Shown: positions 1 through 6,353 of the stretch, in pieces | How the letters are laid out: each line of letters opens with the position of its first letter | How positions within the stretch are numbered: the first letter of the stretch is position 1 | DNA from: Pseudomonadota bacterium | GTDB lineage: Bacteria > Pseudomonadota > Alphaproteobacteria > Caulobacterales > Caulobacteraceae | NCBI GenBank assembly: GCA_023436945.1 | Contig: JAEZHG010000250.1 | Coordinates: 1-8,135 of the forward strand | Length of the DNA: 8,135 nt | Direction of reading: 5' to 3' | The notes under the pieces: generated by a model | Told to the model about the DNA's origin: nothing | The model's database searches: none | The model's input: the letters and a program-made list of their open reading frames with translations, nothing else | Translations under genes and position numbers: made by a program

Positions 1-343
1 GTTCGGGGCGGTCCTCGAAGCCGTCGATCTCACCCGCGGCAAAGCGCGGACGCAGTTGAACGCCTGCGTGTAAGTCATTGGACTTGATGGCGTTCCAGCC
101 AAGGCCGTCCAGACCGTTGGCATAGACCTCATCCTTGTAGGAAGCCGAACCCCAGAAGGTCCAGTTGGTGTCCTTGGCGTTGGCACCCGTCGCGCTGAAG
201 CCCCGCACAAATCCGCCGCCCGCATCGACCTTCCATGTCGTTGGGGCCTCGACCTGCTCGAACGGCATGGACTGGGAGAAAGCGGGCGCAGCAACAGCGG
301 TCGCCAGCGCGAATGCCGGGACGGCAAGGGCACGCAACAACAT
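1..343 (-). CDS. MipA/OmpV-like exported protein, N-terminal part (cut by the window edge)
   Basis: The reading frame is open from an ATG at 341-343 to the left edge, giving 114 codons with no stop, so the C-terminal part is missing. Residues 1-23 look like a Sec signal peptide: one Arg near the start, an Ala/Leu/Val-rich core, and probable cleavage near AFS-Q at 21-24. The mature part begins with a short Gly-rich strand (DAGGGF, 40-45), followed by VYANGLDGLGWNAI (73-86) and a stretch containing GVQLRPRF (94-101). This pattern of a first beta strand, then a 'GLDGLGWN' turn and an alternating strand, fits the MipA/OmpV family of outer-membrane beta-barrel proteins; some members bind the murein hydrolase MltA. 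An AGG about 7 bases upstream of the ATG supports this start. The family call rests on the N-terminus only. Another outer-membrane barrel family is possible. It lies downstream of plsC on the same strand after an 80-base gap, so it probably has its own promoter. Confidence 0.6.
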   Translation of the reverse strand, partial: MLLRALAVPAFALATAVAAPAFSQSMPFEQVEAPTTWKVDAGGGFVRGFSATGANAKDTNWTFWGSASYKDEVYANGLDGLGWNAIKSNDLHAGVQLRPRFAAGEIDGFEDRPE

Positions 344-423
344 ACAGATACCTGAAAGAGGCCCGAGCGCCGAAGTAGCGCCTCAAGGCAAGGCTTGGGG
401 GAGGCCTCCCACAAACCCCAGCT
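344..423. other. Intergenic gap between plsC and the MipA-like gene, with a 12-bp palindrome
   Basis: These 80 bases hold no gene. They contain a perfect palindrome GGGAGGCCTCCC at 399-410. Nearer the MipA-like start there is a weaker imperfect inverted repeat around 368-387 (arms GAGGCGC and GCGCTC on the minus strand, with one bulged base). Neither is followed by a T-run, so neither reads as a convincing intrinsic terminator. I could not pick out a clear -35/-10 pair. A promoter for the MipA-like gene is expected here but is not shown. Confidence 0.35.
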
Positions 424-1134
424 TTACGGCTTCAAAAGGGCGACCGAGGCCTCTTCGATCTGGGTCTGCATCTGCTTCATGAACTCGCCGCGCTTCAGGC
501 CCGCAGGGATCGGCGGCAGGAACTCGAACACCACCGTGCCCGGCTTGAAGCCGAAATTACCCTTGGCCGGCCAGTGCTGGCCCGAGTTGGTCGCGATCAG
601 GTGGCAGGCGCTGTCCACGTCGCGATAGATAGCCGCCACACCCGGCTTATACTGGCTTTCAGCGCCCGGAAGCGTGCGGGTGCCTTCAGGGAAGATCATG
701 ATCTGGCGATCATCGGCCAGACGGGCCGTGGTGTGCTGGACCATGTCCTTGAGCGCCTTGGCGTGGGCCTCGCGGTCAACAGGGATCATCTTGGTCTTGC
801 GGCAGAACCAGCCGAAGAACGGCACGGCCATCAGTTCTTTTTTCAGCACGAAGCACGGGTCATCCATCACCGTGAAGGGCACGACGATGTCCAGCATGCT
901 CTGGTGCTTGGCCGCGACCAGAGTGCCGCCCGTGGGAATATGCTCGTACCCGCGCACCTCGACCTTGATGCCAGCGATCCAGCGCGCACCGAACAGCACC
1001 AGACGCGCCCAGATACGGATCACACCCATGGCCGACCTGTGCGGCATCAGCAGCGCAGGAGACATACCCACGGCACAGATGAAGATGGACAGGTAGAGCC
1101 ACAGCGAAAACAGCAGCGAGCGGATAGGGTTCAT
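424..1134 (-). CDS. plsC: 1-acyl-sn-glycerol-3-phosphate acyltransferase (PlsC family)
   Basis: This 236-residue inner-membrane enzyme should transfer an acyl chain to the sn-2 position of lysophosphatidic acid, making phosphatidic acid, the precursor of all membrane phospholipids. Residues 7-30 form a hydrophobic N-terminal membrane segment, with a second hydrophobic patch near 42-55. The catalytic H-X4-D motif is in KHQSMLD (His77, Asp82). It has Lys instead of the common Asn before the His. The VDR motif is at 119-121 and the substrate-binding FPEGTR at 148-153. The length is normal for bacterial PlsC. The ATG lies 5 bases after the stop of the upstream YdcF-type gene, with an AAGG at 1145-1148 (minus strand) as a modest ribosome-binding site, so it is the last gene of the ftsE-ftsX-ydcF-plsC operon. 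A related lysophospholipid or ornithine-lipid acyltransferase (OlsA type) cannot be excluded from sequence alone. Confidence 0.9.
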   Translation of the reverse strand: MNPIRSLLFSLWLYLSIFICAVGMSPALLMPHRSAMGVIRIWARLVLFGARWIAGIKVEVRGYEHIPTGGTLVAAKHQSMLDIVVPFTVMDDPCFVLKKELMAVPFFGWFCRKTKMIPVDREAHAKALKDMVQHTTARLADDRQIMIFPEGTRTLPGAESQYKPGVAAIYRDVDSACHLIATNSGQHWPAKGNFGFKPGTVVFEFLPPIPAGLKRGEFMKQMQTQIEEASVALLKP

Positions 1135-1139
1135 AGTCT

Positions 1140-1790
1140 TCAGGCCTTGTCGGCAGTCGGTTCGCCCTGCGCATCGGCAACGGGCATTTCCGGTCTTTCA
1201 GGATGGTTGCCGCGGATACGGTGCATGGCCTCGCGGCCCATCACGGCAAGATATTTCATATACTCAAGCGTCATACGGCGCGCCGTCACCGAAGCGCGCC
1301 ACCAGTCGTCCTGCGTCAGGGACGGTGTATTCACTGCATAGGGCGTCAGCTTCACCCCCGGCAGGGCGCTGCGGATTTCCAGCAGGCTTCGCGGCATATG
1401 GTAGTCGGACGTCACCACGATCAGCGAGTTATAGCCACGCATACGCGCCCACTCGGCGATTTCGCTAGCGTTACCGACGGTGTTTTCCGCCTCGAAACCA
1501 AGATCGACGCAGCAGTTGAACAGCTTGCTCGAACCCGGCGTCAGGGCGCGCAGTTCCTGACGGCGCACATCGCGGTTCACACCCGAGATCAGCAGGCGGT
1601 TACCCTTGTCGAGTTCCAGAAGGCGGATAGCCTGATTGACCCGCTCTGCCGATGGTCCTGTCAGGGCCACAATGGCATCGGCGCGCGCTGGCTCTTGAGC
1701 AGGCGTCAGGTCATGTACCCGTCCGGCAAATACGAACAGGCCCACCAGCCAGATCAGTGCCACAGCGGCGACGAGAGTCAGGAACTTCAT
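1140..1790 (-). CDS. YdcF/DUF218 family membrane-anchored protein
   Basis: This is a 216-residue protein of the DUF218 (YdcF/SanA/ElyC) family. Residues 3-22 form one N-terminal membrane anchor with the rest probably periplasmic. The DUF218 domain follows: ADAIVALTGPSAERV (37-51), LISGVN (67-72), the conserved ENTVGNASE (102-110) and VVTSDYHMPRS (125-135). The acidic residue and His in the last motif are family hallmarks. ElyC and SanA affect envelope integrity and vancomycin sensitivity in E. coli, but the biochemical reaction of the family is not settled, so I give no enzymatic function. The C-terminal 25 residues are polar and probably disordered. The ATG is 9 bases after the ftsX stop, and AGGT at 1798-1801 (minus strand) is a suitably spaced ribosome-binding site. 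Position between ftsX and plsC points to an envelope or cell-wall role, which is inference. Confidence 0.85.
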   Translation of the reverse strand: MKFLTLVAAVALIWLVGLFVFAGRVHDLTPAQEPARADAIVALTGPSAERVNQAIRLLELDKGNRLLISGVNRDVRRQELRALTPGSSKLFNCCVDLGFEAENTVGNASEIAEWARMRGYNSLIVVTSDYHMPRSLLEIRSALPGVKLTPYAVNTPSLTQDDWWRASVTARRMTLEYMKYLAVMGREAMHRIRGNHPERPEMPVADAQGEPTADKA

Positions 1791-1799
1791 CGCCCCTAC

Positions 1800-2714
1800 C
1801 TAGCCACGTCCGGAGAGCTTCGCCAGTGCTGTAAAGCGCGCAGCCAGAACGGCTGTCACACCGGCCAGCACAGGACAGGCCACAAGAACAAGAATATCCG
1901 AGAACCACACCGGCAAAGCAGGCGTCAAACCGCCCTGACCACCGACCATACGCAGAATCGCCATCAGCAGCGCGGCCAGCGCCGCTCCAGCACCGCCGGA
2001 GGTGAGCGCCACAAGGCCAAAGCGCTTCTGGTAAAGGCTCGCCACGTGGCTATCGGAGGCACCGTTAAGGCTTAGCGTCTCGATGACATCGGCCTGTGCC
2101 GACATCGCCGCACGGGTGGCATAGGCGATGACCGCCGCCGTTGCCCCTGCGATCAGCAGGAAGGCCGCCAGCGCGATGGCCGTAACCATACCCGCAGCCC
2201 GCTCGACCTCGCCACGCCACAGGCTGTGGTCATCGACACTGGCATCCAGTCCACCTTCGGCCAGAGCGCGGGAAAGGTCCGCAGCCTTGGCCGGATTTTT
2301 CTCGTCCAGCTTCACCACCACCAGATAGGGCAGCGGAAGGTCCGGCAGGGCCGCCTCGCCCACCCATGGACGCAGCAGGCTTTCAGCCGCCTTGCGATCC
2401 AGCGCCTGTGCCTCGTCCACGCCCTTGACGCCAGACAGGGCTTCTGCGGCGCGGGCAGCAGCGGTAGGGCCTGTTTCATCGACGCGGGGGCGGACCTGAA
2501 CCGTCGCCTCACCGCGCAGTTCGCTGGCCCAGCCATGCGCCGCGCGGTCCGCCGCGAGTGCCCCAACGGCAGCAATCGAGGCAAGGAAACACAGCACGGC
2601 AATCACCGAGGCCAGCCAGCGCAGGCCTCCGCCTTCACGGGGCAGCAGATCACCCTGTGCAGGCAGGGGACGGCGGCGCGGTGCCGCGTTCATCGACGGA
2701 TCGGTTGCGCTCAT
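1800..2714 (-). CDS. ftsX: Cell division protein FtsX (permease-like subunit of FtsEX)
   Basis: FtsX is the membrane partner of FtsE. The FtsEX complex sits at the septum and uses ATP to activate periplasmic peptidoglycan hydrolases or their activators during division. The 304-residue protein has a charged cytoplasmic N-terminus (1-31), TM1 (about 33-55), a large periplasmic loop (about 56-173) where hydrolase activators normally dock, TM2 (about 174-198), a cytoplasmic segment with VIETLSLNGASDSHV (210-224) that corresponds to the conserved FtsX coupling region, TM3 (about 232-256) and TM4 (about 270-293). This is the four-helix FtsX topology at normal length. The ATG overlaps the ftsE stop as ATGA (2711-2714), and a strong ribosome-binding site, GGGGAGGT (2721-2728 on the minus strand), lies inside the end of ftsE. 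Together these indicate coupled translation of the two subunits. FtsX sequences diverge strongly, so the adjacent ftsE is important support. Confidence 0.9.
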   Translation of the reverse strand: MSATDPSMNAAPRRRPLPAQGDLLPREGGGLRWLASVIAVLCFLASIAAVGALAADRAAHGWASELRGEATVQVRPRVDETGPTAAARAAEALSGVKGVDEAQALDRKAAESLLRPWVGEAALPDLPLPYLVVVKLDEKNPAKAADLSRALAEGGLDASVDDHSLWRGEVERAAGMVTAIALAAFLLIAGATAAVIAYATRAAMSAQADVIETLSLNGASDSHVASLYQKRFGLVALTSGGAGAALAALLMAILRMVGGQGGLTPALPVWFSDILVLVACPVLAGVTAVLAARFTALAKLSGRG

Positions 2715-3460
2715 TGGGCCACCTCCCCGTACGGCTGCGAAGTCATAGGAGCGGTCAGAGGAGTCACGTCTTCCAGATGACCGTTTTCAAGACGCAGGAG
2801 ACGCGCTCCATATTTCAGAGCCAGTTCCTCATCGTGGGTGGCAATCAGCACCGTCGCGCCCAGTTTATGCAGTGACTGGAACAGTCGCATCAGCTTTTCG
2901 CCCATAGGACGATCCACGCTGCCTGTCGGCTCGTCGGCAATAATCAGGCGCGGGCGAGTAATCACGGCGCGGGCAATGGCCAGACGTTGCTTCTCGCCGC
3001 CCGACAGGGCCGGAGGCATGGCCTCGATCCGGTTACCCAACCCGACCCAACGCAGCATCTCAACCACGTCCTGCGCATAGTCGCGCGGCCTCTCACCATC
3101 CAGACGCAGCGGCAGGGCCACATTGTCGAAGGCGTTCAAATGGTCCAGCAGGCGGAAATCCTGAAACACGACCCCCATCTGGCGGCGCAGCTCCGGCACA
3201 CGGTTGCGCGGAAGGTGGGTTACCTCTTCGCCAAACAGACTGATTCGCCCCGCCTGAGGCCGCTCGCTGAGCGTCAGAAGCCTAAGAAGCGTAGACTTTC
3301 CTGCACCCGAAGGTCCGGTAAGGAAATGGAAAGAGCCATGGGGCAGAATAAGGTTAACGTCGCGCAGAACCGACGGGCGTCCGGCATAGCCAAAGCCCAC
3401 GTTTCTGAGGCGAACGGTCTCTTTGTCTGGCGCGGTGGTGCGACGTTCGTGATCTGGCAT
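2711..3460 (-). CDS. ftsE: Cell division ATP-binding protein FtsE
   Basis: FtsE is the cytoplasmic ATPase of the FtsEX complex and powers signalling through FtsX to septal wall hydrolases. With the ATG at 3458-3460 the protein has 249 residues. It shows a complete ABC ATPase: Walker A GPSGAGKST (49-57), Q-loop Gln100 in VVFQDFRLL, signature LSGGEKQR (152-159), Walker B LIIADEPT (172-179) and the switch His209 in ATHDEE. The tail after about residue 235 runs somewhat past the core domain. An in-frame GTG at 3512-3514 would add 18 residues, but that extension (Pro/Arg-rich) does not look like FtsE, which normally starts just before the first strand. I chose the ATG for this reason, although neither start has a good Shine-Dalgarno. 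It is the first gene of the ftsE-ftsX-ydcF-plsC operon and is divergent from the zinc-ribbon gene. A lipoprotein-export (LolD) type ATPase looks similar, but the overlap with ftsX settles it. Confidence 0.92.
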   Translation of the reverse strand: MPDHERRTTAPDKETVRLRNVGFGYAGRPSVLRDVNLILPHGSFHFLTGPSGAGKSTLLRLLTLSERPQAGRISLFGEEVTHLPRNRVPELRRQMGVVFQDFRLLDHLNAFDNVALPLRLDGERPRDYAQDVVEMLRWVGLGNRIEAMPPALSGGEKQRLAIARAVITRPRLIIADEPTGSVDRPMGEKLMRLFQSLHKLGATVLIATHDEELALKYGARLLRLENGHLEDVTPLTAPMTSQPYGEVAQ

Positions 3461-3534
3461 TGGGTTAATTCGTTTGGGACCGGGGCGTTCGCGCCCTCGA
3501 CAGGAGGGGGCCACAAGGCTCGCAGTCAGCGGAC
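3461..3534. promoter_or_regulatory. Divergent intergenic region between ftsE and the zinc-ribbon gene
   Basis: These 74 bases separate two divergent operons and should hold promoters for one or both, though promoters may also lie inside the coding sequences. I could not identify a convincing -35/-10 pair. A perfect 5-bp inverted repeat, GGGCG-TTCG-CGCCC, lies at 3483-3496. It would form a tetraloop hairpin in the plus-strand RNA, just ahead of the zinc-ribbon gene. A GGAGGGGG run at 3503-3510 resembles a ribosome-binding site but is about 24 bases from the ATG at 3535, too far to serve it. The interpretation as a regulatory region is inference from gene orientation. Confidence 0.4.
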
Positions 3535-4458
3535 ATGATACTGACCTGCCCCGCGTGCGCCACCAGCTATTTCATTCCGGACGATGCAATCGGTCCGGAT
3601 GGTCGCCGTGTGCGCTGCAAATCATGCGGCCATGACTGGCGCGCGACACCCGAAGATACAAGTCTGGACCTTGGTGAAGTGGCTGCGGCTATTTCCCCGC
3701 CACCTTCCGAAGTGACGCAGGTGGCTGAGGTCGAGGCCGCTCCCGCTCCATTGCCCCAAGCCTTCCGTGCACGTGTTCAGGAACGCCAACGCGCCCAGAA
3801 GGCCGTCAAACAGGGGCTGGCCTGGAGCCTGCTGGTCATCGCCCTCGTCAGCGCCCTGACCGCAGCCTATGTGATGCGCGACAGCATTGTCGCCCGTGTG
3901 CCGACACTGGCCAGCGCCTATCGCCTATTCGGCATCCAGACCAATGCCATCGGTCTGGAGTTCGAGGCCGTCAACGCCCGCTATGCCGCCCACGACACCA
4001 GCCGTGTGGTGATCTCGGGTGCCGTGCGCAACATCCGTGACCGCGAGATTGTCATTCCGGCCATCCGTATTTCGATGCGCGATGCCACGGGACGCGAGAT
4101 CGGCCACAAGATCGTGCGTCTGGAAGTCGCCCCTGTTCTGCCCGGTCAGGTTCAGGGCTTTGCAGAGGTTCTGCCCAATCCAGACGGCAAGTTTGCTTCG
4201 GCCAATACGACCTTTGTCGTCGAGGAAGCCAAGCCCGCAGCGCCGACGCCAAAGGCCGAGCCTAAGCCTCCACTTCCGCGCGAGGCCTCGTCCGCGCCTG
4301 CCGAAGCACCGGAAAAGCTTGAAAAACTGAGCCTTGGTGAAGCGCCTGTTCAGGCCAAGCCCACGTCCCACATGTTGGAACGCGAGGCTTCGCATGGCGG
4401 TCTTCGTCGTATCAGCCATCTGGCTTCGGAGCCTGCGGGTCTCGACACAGAGGTCTAG
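3535..4458 (+). CDS. Zinc-ribbon (MJ0042 type) membrane protein with DUF3426-like C-terminal domain
   Basis: This 307-residue protein starts directly with a zinc ribbon: CPAC at 5-8 and CKSC at 28-31 supply four Cys ligands around GRRVRC, the pattern of the MJ0042 family finger-like domain. An acidic, Pro/Ala-rich linker (40-75) and a basic helix (76-93) lead to one membrane helix (about 94-114). The following domain (about 135-230) contains VVISGAVRNIRDREIVIPAI (158-177) and a DATGREIG turn, like the beta-sandwich DUF3426/FxLYD type domains that accompany this zinc ribbon. A Pro/Ala/Lys-rich tail (about 231-265) ends the recognised part. Positive charges before the helix put the zinc ribbon in the cytoplasm and the C-terminal domain in the periplasm. 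The function of the family is unknown. The start is fixed by the zinc ribbon beginning at residue 5, though the ribosome-binding site is weak. It is probably co-transcribed with hpt 19 bases downstream. Confidence 0.82.
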   Translation: MILTCPACATSYFIPDDAIGPDGRRVRCKSCGHDWRATPEDTSLDLGEVAAAISPPPSEVTQVAEVEAAPAPLPQAFRARVQERQRAQKAVKQGLAWSLLVIALVSALTAAYVMRDSIVARVPTLASAYRLFGIQTNAIGLEFEAVNARYAAHDTSRVVISGAVRNIRDREIVIPAIRISMRDATGREIGHKIVRLEVAPVLPGQVQGFAEVLPNPDGKFASANTTFVVEEAKPAAPTPKAEPKPPLPREASSAPAEAPEKLEKLSLGEAPVQAKPTSHMLEREASHGGLRRISHLASEPAGLDTEV

Positions 4459-4460
4459 TC

Positions 4461-4465
4461 AGGAG
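4461..4465 (+). promoter_or_regulatory. Ribosome-binding site that decides the hpt start
   Basis: AGGAG lies 12 bases before the ATG at 4478 and just after the stop of the zinc-ribbon gene (4456-4458). The open frame runs upstream to an earlier ATG at 4334 inside the zinc-ribbon gene, but that extension has no homology to phosphoribosyltransferases and would overlap the upstream gene by 125 bases. The AGGAG therefore supports the downstream start. Confidence 0.6.
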
Positions 4466-4477
4466 TATCGGCTTAAT

Positions 4478-5011
4478 ATGGTCGACAGCATCTCCCCCAC
4501 GCCGACAGTCCTGCTTGCCCAAAGCGAGATTGACCGTATCAACGCCGAACTGGCCAAACAGATCGCCCCTGTGATCGACGACGACACTGTCGCCGCCGTT
4601 CTGCTGACGGGTGGCCTGTGGTTTGGATCGGACCTGACGCGCGCCCTCTATCGCGAAGGCCGCAACGTCAAGTTTGATGCGGTGTGGATGTCTTCCTATG
4701 GCGACGAGAAGCAGAGCCGCGGCAAGGTGACCGTCCGTGCGCCGTTCCAGCGCTCGATGGAAGGCAAGACTGTCCTGCTGATCGACGACGTTCTGGACAG
4801 CGGCCTGTCGCTGGCCGAAGCCGTCCGCATTACCAAGGAAGCCGGTGCAGCCCGCGTTCTGACCTGCGTCTTCGCCCGCAAGCCTTGCGAACATGACCGT
4901 ATGGAGCCGGACTTTGTGGGCTGGGAAGCCCCTGCCCGTTTCCTCGTCGGCTATGGCCTCGACCACCAGGGCGGAATGCGCGGCCTGCCCGACATTTGCG
5001 CGCTGGACTGA
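4478..5011 (+). CDS. hpt: Hypoxanthine(-guanine) phosphoribosyltransferase
   Basis: This cytoplasmic purine-salvage enzyme should join hypoxanthine (and probably guanine) to PRPP, giving IMP (or GMP) and pyrophosphate. With the ATG at 4478 the protein has 177 residues, the usual size. Visible landmarks are LLTGGLWFGSDLTRAL (42-57), the pyrophosphate-binding loop and helix at the N-terminal side; SSY (72-74) of the flexible loop; the PRPP motif VLLIDDVLDSGLSL (99-112) with the adjacent acidic pair; and the base-binding region DFVGWEAP (145-152) followed by FLVGYGLD (155-162) and LPDICAL at the C-terminus. Trp149 replaces the Phe often seen in the VGF motif. The gene follows the zinc-ribbon gene by 19 bases on the same strand and ends 7 bases before a terminator stem. 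Preference for hypoxanthine or guanine cannot be told from the sequence. Confidence 0.9.
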   Translation: MVDSISPTPTVLLAQSEIDRINAELAKQIAPVIDDDTVAAVLLTGGLWFGSDLTRALYREGRNVKFDAVWMSSYGDEKQSRGKVTVRAPFQRSMEGKTVLLIDDVLDSGLSLAEAVRITKEAGAARVLTCVFARKPCEHDRMEPDFVGWEAPARFLVGYGLDHQGGMRGLPDICALD

Positions 5012-5018
5012 TGAAACA

Positions 5019-5050
5019 AAAAAGCCCCCGTCGTCGGACAGGGGCTTTTT
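5019..5050. terminator. Bidirectional intrinsic terminator shared by hpt and lysA
   Basis: A 10-bp perfect stem pairs AAAAAGCCCC (5019-5028) with GGGGCTTTTT (5041-5050). A short inner stem, GTC (5030-5032) with GAC (5037-5039), closes a GTCG loop. Reading plus, the stem ends in five Ts and serves hpt, whose stop is at 5009-5011. Reading minus, the A-run becomes a T-run and serves lysA, whose stop is at 5055-5057. The symmetry and the convergent genes make a shared terminator very likely. Confidence 0.9.
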
Positions 5051-5054
5051 CGTA

Positions 5055-6329
5055 TCAGAGCCAGTCGGCCATCGGCTCTCTGGCGAAGATGTCGTCATAG
5101 GACGGGCGCGGGCGGATGACCGCCCATTTGTCGCCATCCACCAGAACCTCTGCGGCCATCGGGCGGGTGTTGTATTCGCTGCCCATCACTGCGCCATATG
5201 CGCCGGCCGACATGAAGACCACCAGATCATCGGCCTTCAGCGGGGCCAGTTCGCGGTCACGGGCAAAGGTGTCGCCCGTCTCGCAGACCGGACCGACGAT
5301 GTCGTGTGCCAGTGCCTCGCCCGTAGCGGGGCGGACAGGCTTCACATCGTGGAAAGCGTCATATAGCGCCGGACGCATCAGGTCGTTCATGGCCGCATCC
5401 AGCACGAGGAAGCGACGACCGTCGGTGCGTTCGTTCACATGGACCACGCGGCTGAGCAACACGTCCGCATTGGCGGCCATCAGACGGCCCGGCTCGAAGG
5501 CGGCCTCAACGTTCAGCCCTTCCAGAACACCGGCGACCAGCGCCATATAGTCTGAAGGCGCAGGTGACTTTGCATCGCCGTAATATGGAACACCCAGACC
5601 ACCGCCCAGATCGAGGCGGGTCACCGAATGACCCTGAGCGCGAAGCTCTTCAGTCATCTGGCGCAGAACCTTGAAGGCCGCTTCCATCGGGGACATGTCG
5701 ATGATCTGGCTGCCGATATGGCAGGCCAGACCGACCGGATTCACATGCTTCGAAGCCGAGGCCACAGCATAGAGGTCCATCGCCTCCTCGACCGGAACGC
5801 CGAACTTGTCGCCCGCGCCGCCCGTGGTGATCTTGGCATGACCGCCCGCACCGATCTTGGGGTTTACGCGGATGGCGATGTCAGGCTTGGCATTCAGAGA
5901 GGCCGCCACCGCGATCAGGCGCTGAAGCTCGGTCGAGCTTTCGACGTTGATCTGGCGGACGCCCTCGCGGATGGCAAAGGCCAGTTCGCTGTCGGTCTTG
6001 CCCACGCCCGAGAAGATGATCTTGGACGCCGGAATGCCCGCCTTCAGCGCACGGCGTATCTCGCCTTCGGACACGGTATCGGCTCCGCAACCCATCGCGC
6101 CCAGAACCTTGAGCACCGAAAGGTTGGAGTTGGCCTTTACCGCAAAGGCGAATAGCGCATCGCCCAGAGCAGCCTTATGGGCGTCTGCGGCTTCGCGCAT
6201 GAGCGTGTAGTGACGACGCAGCGTCGCTGCCGAATAGACATAGGTTGGCGTGCCAACCTGTTCGGCGATGGTTTCCAGACTGACGTCCTCCACATGAAGG
6301 ACGCCTTCTCTCAAATCAAAATAATGCAC
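5055..6329 (-). CDS. lysA: Diaminopimelate decarboxylase
   Basis: LysA removes CO2 from meso-diaminopimelate to make L-lysine, the last step of the DAP pathway. It is a cytoplasmic PLP enzyme of the alanine-racemase-like fold type III. The 424-residue protein has the normal family length. Landmarks: the PLP lysine Lys65 in FAVKANSN (61-68), HIGSQ (204-208), the phosphate-binding GGGLG (242-246), EPGR (279-282), and GPVCETGD (346-353), whose Cys349 and Glu350 contribute from the partner subunit of the dimer; Tyr378 lies in SAGAYGAVM. The start is GTG at 6327-6329. No other ATG, GTG or TTG lies between it and the in-frame stop of the preceding gene, so the start is nearly forced; a GGGGG tract (6334-6338, minus strand) is nearby as a rather close ribosome-binding site. 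It is the last gene of argH-lipoprotein-lysA, 24 bases after the lipoprotein stop. Confidence 0.96.
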   Translation of the reverse strand: MHYFDLREGVLHVEDVSLETIAEQVGTPTYVYSAATLRRHYTLMREAADAHKAALGDALFAFAVKANSNLSVLKVLGAMGCGADTVSEGEIRRALKAGIPASKIIFSGVGKTDSELAFAIREGVRQINVESSTELQRLIAVAASLNAKPDIAIRVNPKIGAGGHAKITTGGAGDKFGVPVEEAMDLYAVASASKHVNPVGLACHIGSQIIDMSPMEAAFKVLRQMTEELRAQGHSVTRLDLGGGLGVPYYGDAKSPAPSDYMALVAGVLEGLNVEAAFEPGRLMAANADVLLSRVVHVNERTDGRRFLVLDAAMNDLMRPALYDAFHDVKPVRPATGEALAHDIVGPVCETGDTFARDRELAPLKADDLVVFMSAGAYGAVMGSEYNTRPMAAEVLVDGDKWAVIRPRPSYDDIFAREPMADWL

Positions 6330-6353
6330 GCCGCCCCCGACAGCTTGGACAGT

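Noticed and set aside
129..386. An 85-codon minus-strand open frame near the left edge
   Set aside because: The overlapping frame starting at ATG 341-343 has a clear signal peptide and barrel-like strands and stays open to the edge; this one is Cys/Arg-rich noise in another frame.
574..1341. A 255-codon plus-strand open frame opposite plsC
   Set aside because: It is the antisense of the PlsC catalytic motifs, shows biased His/Arg composition and crosses the plsC-ydcF junction without any domain.
1203..2075. A 290-codon open frame on the plus strand opposite the YdcF-type gene and ftsX
   Set aside because: It is antisense to two well-supported genes, spans their junction, is rich in Arg, His and Gln as expected for a GC-rich shadow frame, and has no recognisable domain.
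3461..3514. An 18-residue N-terminal extension of FtsE from a GTG at 3512-3514
   Set aside because: The extension is Pro/Arg-rich, unlike the normal FtsE start, and has no better ribosome-binding site. I kept the ATG at 3458-3460 but note the uncertainty.
4334..4477. A 48-residue N-terminal extension of Hpt
   Set aside because: It overlaps the end of the zinc-ribbon gene in another frame and has no phosphoribosyltransferase character; AGGAG at 4461-4465 supports the ATG at 4478.
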